Shown piece by piece: positions 58,467 to 64,000 of a stretch of DNA of 64,000 nucleotides. Below the pieces are notes generated by a model. It made no database searches and was not told where the DNA came from. It saw only the letters and a program-made list of their open reading frames with translations. Source of the DNA: Trifolium pratense. Taxonomy: Eukaryota > Streptophyta > Magnoliopsida > Fabales > Fabaceae. Within the stretch, counting starts at the first letter, position 1. Each line of letters opens with the position of its first letter. Position numbers and translations under genes: made by a program. Location of the stretch: positions 19,753,362 to 19,817,361 of the forward strand of contig NC_060061.1 of the NCBI RefSeq assembly GCF_020283565.1. The letters run 5' to 3'.

Positions 58467-59460
58467 TTCTATTATGGAAAAATATAAATTTAGTGTGACA
58501 TTGTTTGACATGTCCATTGTGTGATAGAGAAAATAGTTGAGTATTTGTTTAAATATTTTAACACTTTTGGATTGTTAATTCAACTATAATTCTCAATCAA
58601 GTGGGAGAGTTTTACATGTCAACTATTTATAAATGTTTGTTGAGACTTAAATTGAGGAAATATTGTCTTATGGTATTTATAATAGTTCGGGACTATTTGT
58701 TTTATATATATCCTCAATTGATTTAAAATTGAAGTCTCTTATTTTTCCGCCGCGTAAATTTGCATATATTATTATATTGAGTTGATTGTTTCACAATAAT
58801 GATCTCTTATGAGTTGACTGTTTAACAGTAATGACCTCTCTCCCCAACTAAAGACATATAGTTATATGTGAAAACTTTTAATTATTGATTCCTATGCAAG
58901 AGATTTCGTGTGTTGGTATAGGCCGTTACCACCAAAGTGGGACCGCTTATATTGATTGATGAGATTTTCTTTGTAGTTTGAGGAATGGTTTTAATTATAA
59001 CATGTAATTTTCTGCCCAAAGGTGATTATTATATGTTACGATTAAAAATTAATTTGAGATGAAGTTATTGGAGGATGTATTGATCGAAGGAATTTGCCTG
59101 CCTAAAGGTGACAACTTTCAAAGTTCAATGTATACTCATTGATTAACTCATCTGAGGTTTTGATTAAGGTTTTGACCTTAGTTGGTGCATTCTGCCCAAA
59201 GGTGATTGTACTATTATATTGGCCTGTTTTGATAATACTAATCCAATTTGGTTTTGATTCAAATGAATTTCTCCAGTTATGTTTCCATTGAAATGTTGAA
59301 CATCATAGATCACTTGATTAGTGGGAGATAACTTATACTCTCTTGATATGCTTGATTAGTGGGAGTTTGAATTTTATATTAACTCCTTTTATAAATTTGA
59401 AATTATTTGAAATTTGAAATATAAAAATATTTGAGCTCAGTGGTATAAATAAATATTATA

Positions 59461-59836
59461 GCTCAGTGTTGTTGGGATCACTATGCCGGTGATCAACACT
59501 ATTTTGGAGCTGAGGCATTGTATAAATAAATATTATAGCTCAGTGTTGTTGGGATCACTATGCCGGTGATCAACACTATTTTGGAGCTGAGGCATTATGT
59601 GAAAACATAAATAAATAAGCTCAGTGTTGTCAGGATCACTTAGCCGGTGATCAACACTATTTTGGAGCTGAGGCATTGTATAAATAAATATTATAGCTCA
59701 GTGTTGTTGGGATCACTATGCCGGTGATCAACACTATTTTGGAGCTGAGGCATTATGTGAAAACATAAATAAATAAGCTCAGTGTTGTCGGGATCACTTA
59801 GCCGGTGATCAACACTATTTTGGAGCTGAGGCATTA
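59461..59836 (+). repeat. Five-unit hairpin array, alternating spacing
   Basis: Units start at 59461, 59538, 59619, 59696 and 59777 (spacing 77, 81, 77, 81). Each has a constant block GCTCAGTGTTGT to GGAGCTGAGGCATT that can fold (GTGTTG with CAACAC; GATCAC with GTGATC), and alternating spacers (TGTATAAATAAATATTATA or ATGTGAAAACATAAATAAATA). A degenerate copy follows at about 59908-59966. Confidence 0.9.
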
Positions 59837-60331
59837 TGGTATCTTAAGGACCATGTAATTTCTCTGGCTTTGATGCAATTGAGAGAAATTATGTCTAAAA
59901 TATTGGAGCTCGATGTTGATTAGATCATTATACTGCAGTAGTCAATATCATTTAGGAGCTTAGACTTGTGGTATCTTATGAACCATAGAATTTCTCTGGC
60001 TTTAAGGCATTTGAGAGAAATTGAGGACTGACGAAGAAAATGATAGTATGGTTGAGATCACAGACATATCATTTTCTCGCTACACTCTACGCAGATGACT
60101 AGTCGACGGAGTTTGGTGGTATTTGTAACCATGGAAGGTGTTGTATCGATAATGATATAATTACCGCTATGATTCAATATCATTTAATTTTTGTTGGATG
60201 GAGTCTTAATTAGATGTTGCATCTTGGGATCATTGTGGCCACGTTAAAATATGTTATCAACCCGAGAGTCGTTTTTCAAAATGTTTTATTCAAATTAAAT
60301 ATACACAATTGATTTTGCCCAAGTGGGAGAA

Positions 60332-60780
60332 TGTTAGAATATTTTCTAATATTATGTGGGCTGCAATCAATTGTGAGTTTTGGTTTTAATAAAAACGGGT
60401 TGATGTTGTTTTGATCCATTGATGATGCTTAAGCCCGATAATTGTGATCAGTAATAATGGGCTTGAACACTAATTTTGATTTGTGTAGAAACAAAGTGTA
60501 GGCCCAACTCTAGAGTCCATGATGGGTGGTACTAGGGTTGTTATCTTATAAATAGATAGGCTAGGTCCCCTTTGCCGTCACGGACAAACACAATAAGCTC
60601 ATTTGTTGTCTTCCCCATCAAAGACCTCAAAGACTGGAGCATGTGATCAGGCAGAGGAAGACCTTGTCTAATGTATCGGTGATTCCGATATCGGCTATTT
60701 CGGTAAACATGATTGTCGATTCAAGTAAGTGTGTTCTAATTTCATATAATATATCCATCTCTAAATTATTAATTATTACA
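60332..60780 (+). repeat. 3' LTR
   Basis: 449 bp; differs from the 5' LTR at four positions by eye, no indels. Confidence 0.93.
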
Positions 60781-60784
60781 AAGT

Positions 60785-60886
60785 ACTTCTTACGAGTACT
60801 AGAACTATTCCAAACAGAGTACTAGAACTATTCCAAACAAAATACATAAAAGGCTTAAAGGCATAGTCATGGTCATGCTGAGAGAT
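60785..60886. repeat. Duplicated target flank
   Basis: Repeats 55992-56069 (ACTTCTTACGAGTACTAG through GGTCATGCTGAGAGAT), one base different, with an extra internal repeat of GAGTACTAGAACTATTCC. Confidence 0.9.
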
Positions 60887-61043
60887 TCATGATGACTAAT
60901 GGAAAAAATGTTAGATTTAATACTCTTTGACTTAGAATAAGAATTTTAAGATTTAAGAACAAGCGATTGTGATCAGAATATGTTGTGGTAGGAGCTCGAC
61001 CAAAGCAGATTAATGGTTTATCTACTTTTCTTTGACTTCTGTT

Positions 61044-64000
61044 TAGGCATGGCAATGGGTACTCGCGGGTACGGTTTTTACCTTCCCCGTTCCCCATACC
61101 CGAATCATTGATAAATATCCGTTCCCCGCCCATTACCCGACGGGGATGAAAAATTGAACCCAAACCCCGTCCCAAATGGGTTCGGGTATCCCCGAACCTT
61201 GCCCTGTCCTGCTGAACCTTACCCGAACTCAAATTTTTTCCGAACGCTGACATACATACAATAAAAAAAATTTCAAATAATAAAGTACAAACCAAAATTT
61301 CAATGCATTAAACATACAAATGAAATGATATTCCAAAATATCAAACCAAAATTATCAAAACCATAAAATAGTACCGGTACAAACCAATATTCCAAAATAC
61401 CATCAAAACAACCACATAACCAAGAATGTTCTACATCACTGTTCACTGAAATTGCTAAAAAAAAAATCATAACTCAAGTAGATAAATAGCCAACACCAAT
61501 GTAGTCTTCTTCCTTTCTCTTTCTCTAAATTCTAGTCACCATCTTCAAAGAAGGATGCAACACCACTAGTCAATATTTCACCTATATAAATAATACAAGT
61601 TATAATTTTTTTTTGAAAGGCAAAAACAAATTTATTAAAAAAATCCAGAATTCTTATATATAAATGGAAGGAAAATCTCACCTTCATCATCGGGCTCTAT
61701 TTCATCGAGTAAAGTAGCATACTCATTGCTTAATTTAGAACTCATATTACCTACAAATATATAAATAATAATTTGTTAACAAATACAAAACTTTTTGTTA
61801 TTTCATAATATATATAGAAAGAGCAAATATAAAAGCATACCACTGTTTTCGGCACTCCATAACCAGCTTCTAGCACACATCAAAGCCTCTAAAGTTGTCC
61901 AATGAAGTCGACTGCGATGCGGGCTTAAGATTTGGCCGCTAGTACTGAATGCGGATTCAGAAGCTACAGTAGAAATAGGAATTGCTAAAATATCTTTTGC
62001 AATTGCTTGGAGTGTTGGATACTTGATGCCATTCAACTTCCACCACAATAGAATATCAAAACCGGGACTTCGTGGTAAAACTTCCTCATCCAAGTAATGA
62101 TCCAACTCTGTTCTTACTAAAGAAGTTTTAGCTCTTTTTTTCTTCCGAACAAATGCATCATAATCATCTAAACCATCATCAGCTGCACAACTAGCTTCCA
62201 ACATGGCCGAGTCAGCACAAATGTCTTGATTGAACTTCAATTGATAATCAGCAATTAAGTCATAACACAATTGTTGGATCCTGCTAACTTGCTCAAGAGA
62301 GTCTTGTCCATACAATTTTTCATAATAGTATTCAAGTAACTCCATTTTGTATCTTGGATCCAAAACAGTAGCAACTCCCATTATATCATGGGTGACACTC
62401 CAATATTTATCAAATTTTTGCAACATCTTTTTAGCCATTTCTGCAATTGATTTATTGGAGGAGCCAATCCAATTAGATATTGCCAATTTGATCTTACAAA
62501 TCTCAGGAAAAAACATGTTGGCAGTGGGATACTTAGTGCCAGAAATGAGTTCAGTGATACTATTGAACAATTTCAATCTTTGACAAACATATCCTTTGCA
62601 AATTTCCAATGCAAACTAGTTGGAACACAAGTGTATTGAGTGTCACATTGTCTTAACCGACTAAAAACATCCTCATACAAAATGGCAGTGTCAAGCATCT
62701 TGTATGTGGAGTTCCATCTAGTTGGACAATCTAAACATAAATTCTTAGTGTGAGAATTTCGCAATTGTCTAGCTATCTTCTCAAATTTTTCCTTCCTTTT
62801 AGCAGTTGCAGTCCAATAAGCTACACTATCACGGATCCTTTCAATCCCATCTTTCAATACTTCTAAACCATCCTTCACTATCAAATTTAATATGTGTGCA
62901 ACACATCGCATATGGAGTAAGGATCCATCCCTCAACAAAGTATTTAAACTCAACTTCTCCTTAATTTTATCTATCATAGCATCATTTGTGCTACAATTAT
63001 CTAAAGTGATAGTTGATAATTTTGTGTCAATGTTCCATTCCATTAAACATTTAACTAAGGCAGCACAAAGTATATCACTTGAATGAGGAGCAGGTACATA
63101 AATGAACCTAACATGTAAAAAGATTCATATTTAATAATTATGTCACATAATCAGTTTAGAAAATTATATATATAAGAATAGTATTTGTAGTAACATCAAA
63201 CATCCTAATAAAAATAATATAATAATATAAGAATTTGTAATTACCTCAAAATACAACTCTGCAAATTTCAAGATCCATCAATATAATGTGCAGTAACAGC
63301 CATATACCCCTTTTTTTGATTACTTGCAGTCCACATGTCCTAAGTAATGGCCACTCTTGACTGAAGGCTATCTAACAATTTTAAAGTTTTTGTCATTTCA
63401 AACTCATACACTTTAAATATCTCCTTCTTGATGGTGTTTCTACAAGGAACTTGAAACACTGGTTGTAGAGAACCAACAAATCGTCGAAAACCAATATGAT
63501 CGACAATTGAAAGTGGATATTCATGCATAATTATAGCACAAGCAAGCTCTTTCCTTGAATTTTCAGCATTATAAGTGTCAACTCCTATTTCTTGCTTTCC
63601 TTGCAAGCTCTTTGGCATGAGAAATGTTTGCCCTTTTTTTGTCTTGTTCTCATGAAGCTTTTTATGAAGGCATGTCTCCATATGTACAAGCAAATGCTTC
63701 GTTCCATTAGCCGATTTTCCACCAAGAAATTTCTTGCAATAATTGCATTGAGCCTTATCCAAACCATTAACTTTCATCTTTGTAAAATGCTGCCATACTG
63801 ATGAGGAGTTGAAGCCTTGAAGGTTGTAATTCGTTCTGGACTTTCCGTTGAAGGAGATGAAGGAGTCGAAGCCTTGAAGGGGTAATATATATAAGAAAAT
63901 GAAACATAGCAATATAAGATGTGTAGAACTTGAAAAGTTTGGAATGGATTTGAGAGAGAAGGAATCATTACTGCTTGTTGGGAAGTGAAATTATTGGAAG
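61044..64000 (-). mobile_element. hAT transposon, left end and body (runs off the window)
   Basis: Begins at TAGGCATGGCAATGGGTACT, a hAT-type terminus with GGGTA/CCCGA-rich subterminal repeats (61050-61200), preceded by CTTCTGTT as the presumed 8-bp TSD. The transposase lies inside on the minus strand. The other terminus is beyond 64000. Confidence 0.75.
61532..63912 (-). pseudogene. hAT transposase (RICESLEEPER/Daysleeper-like), degenerate
   Basis: Minus-strand exons deduced: from about 63912 (5' start uncertain) to 63245; 63107-61841; 61750-61682; 61581-61532. A BED zinc finger near 63780-63650 has VWQHFTKM, CNYCKKFLGG and H-x-x-x-H-type KHLLVHMETC. The middle has DNCSTNDAMI, MRCVAHILNLIVKDGL and CPTRWNSTYKMLDTAI; the hATC dimerisation domain near 62100-61860 has WWKLNGIKYPTLQAIAKDIL, IPISTVASESAFSTSG and HRSRLHWTTLEALMC. 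The tail exons end SGVASFFEDGD. Lesions: two in-frame stops near 63345 and 63270, and a frameshift near 62590. The copy is therefore inactive. Confidence 0.88.

Larger units (their letters stand above)
56070..60780 (+). mobile_element. LTR retrotransposon without coding capacity (LARD/TRIM-like)
   Basis: 4711 bp. LTRs 56070-56518 and 60332-60780, 449 bp each, TGTTAG...TTACA, four substitutions apart. PBS TGGTATCAGAGC at 56521-56532 and polypurine tract AAGTGGGAGA just before the 3' LTR. The 3.8-kb interior has no gag or pol and no long frame, but carries tandem repeats. It must rely on proteins of another, probably copia, element. There is no 5-bp TSD; a much longer flanking duplication takes its place. 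Confidence 0.92.

Noticed and set aside
59461..59836. Regularly spaced repeats resembling a CRISPR array
   Set aside because: Spacers are not unique but alternate between two sequences, the DNA is plant nuclear, and the array lies inside an LTR element.

Overview
This window is nuclear DNA of a flowering plant, most likely a cool-season legume (Medicago/Trifolium/Pisum type; inferred from an Ogre-like LTR, the style of the MITEs and the PLETHORA protein; the species is not fixed by the sequence). It is AT-rich, genes are sparse and intron-bearing, and most of the length is transposable elements, many nested and several datable from target-site duplications (TSDs) that I could read directly.

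Genes. (1) Left edge, minus strand: the first three coding exons of a ZTP29-type ZIP zinc transporter (55-936), cut by the window edge. (2) 3884-4690, plus: intronless CCME, the mitochondrial haem chaperone of cytochrome c maturation. (3) 19763-20284, plus: an A20/AN1 zinc-finger stress-associated protein, with a 2.03-kb intron in its 5' leader. (4) 26728-26943, plus: a 71-residue putative secreted signalling peptide with its own TATA box and poly(A) signal. (5) 27809-30978, minus: a complete nine-exon PLETHORA (PLT1/PLT2-type) double-AP2 transcription factor, including the 9-nt microexon of this family. A possible upstream non-coding first exon on the minus strand lies at 33639-33848. These are unrelated housekeeping, stress and root-development genes; nothing suggests they work as a cluster.

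Mobile DNA, left to right: MITEs at 1241-1676, 3116-3530 and 6613-6955; a 70-bp-TIR element at 7112-7837; an Ogre-like LTR plus leader at 8954 to about 12530, carrying a repeated hairpin-loop motif; a Helitron 3' end at 12990; a long-TIR element at 14020-16307 split by a non-autonomous CACTA element; LINE remnants at 21.5-23.4 kb; hAT and Mutator MITEs; a foldback element at 35373-36220; a 5'-truncated LINE at 36478-38189 with a 10-bp TSD; a hAT MITE inside another hAT MITE at 40338-41874; a composite region at 42.9-52.3 kb; an LTR element without coding capacity at 56070-60780; and a degenerate hAT transposase gene from 61044 to the right edge.

The most unusual parts are two. The 42.9-52.3 kb region holds four copies of the 3' end of a plant GH10 xylanase gene arranged as two head-to-head palindromes, one of them split by a Harbinger-type MITE that is itself split by a copia element with indistinguishable LTRs but dead coding sequence. 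The Ogre-like LTR and leader show the same 17-nt motif at the tips of five hairpins whose stems differ and, in three copies, co-vary.
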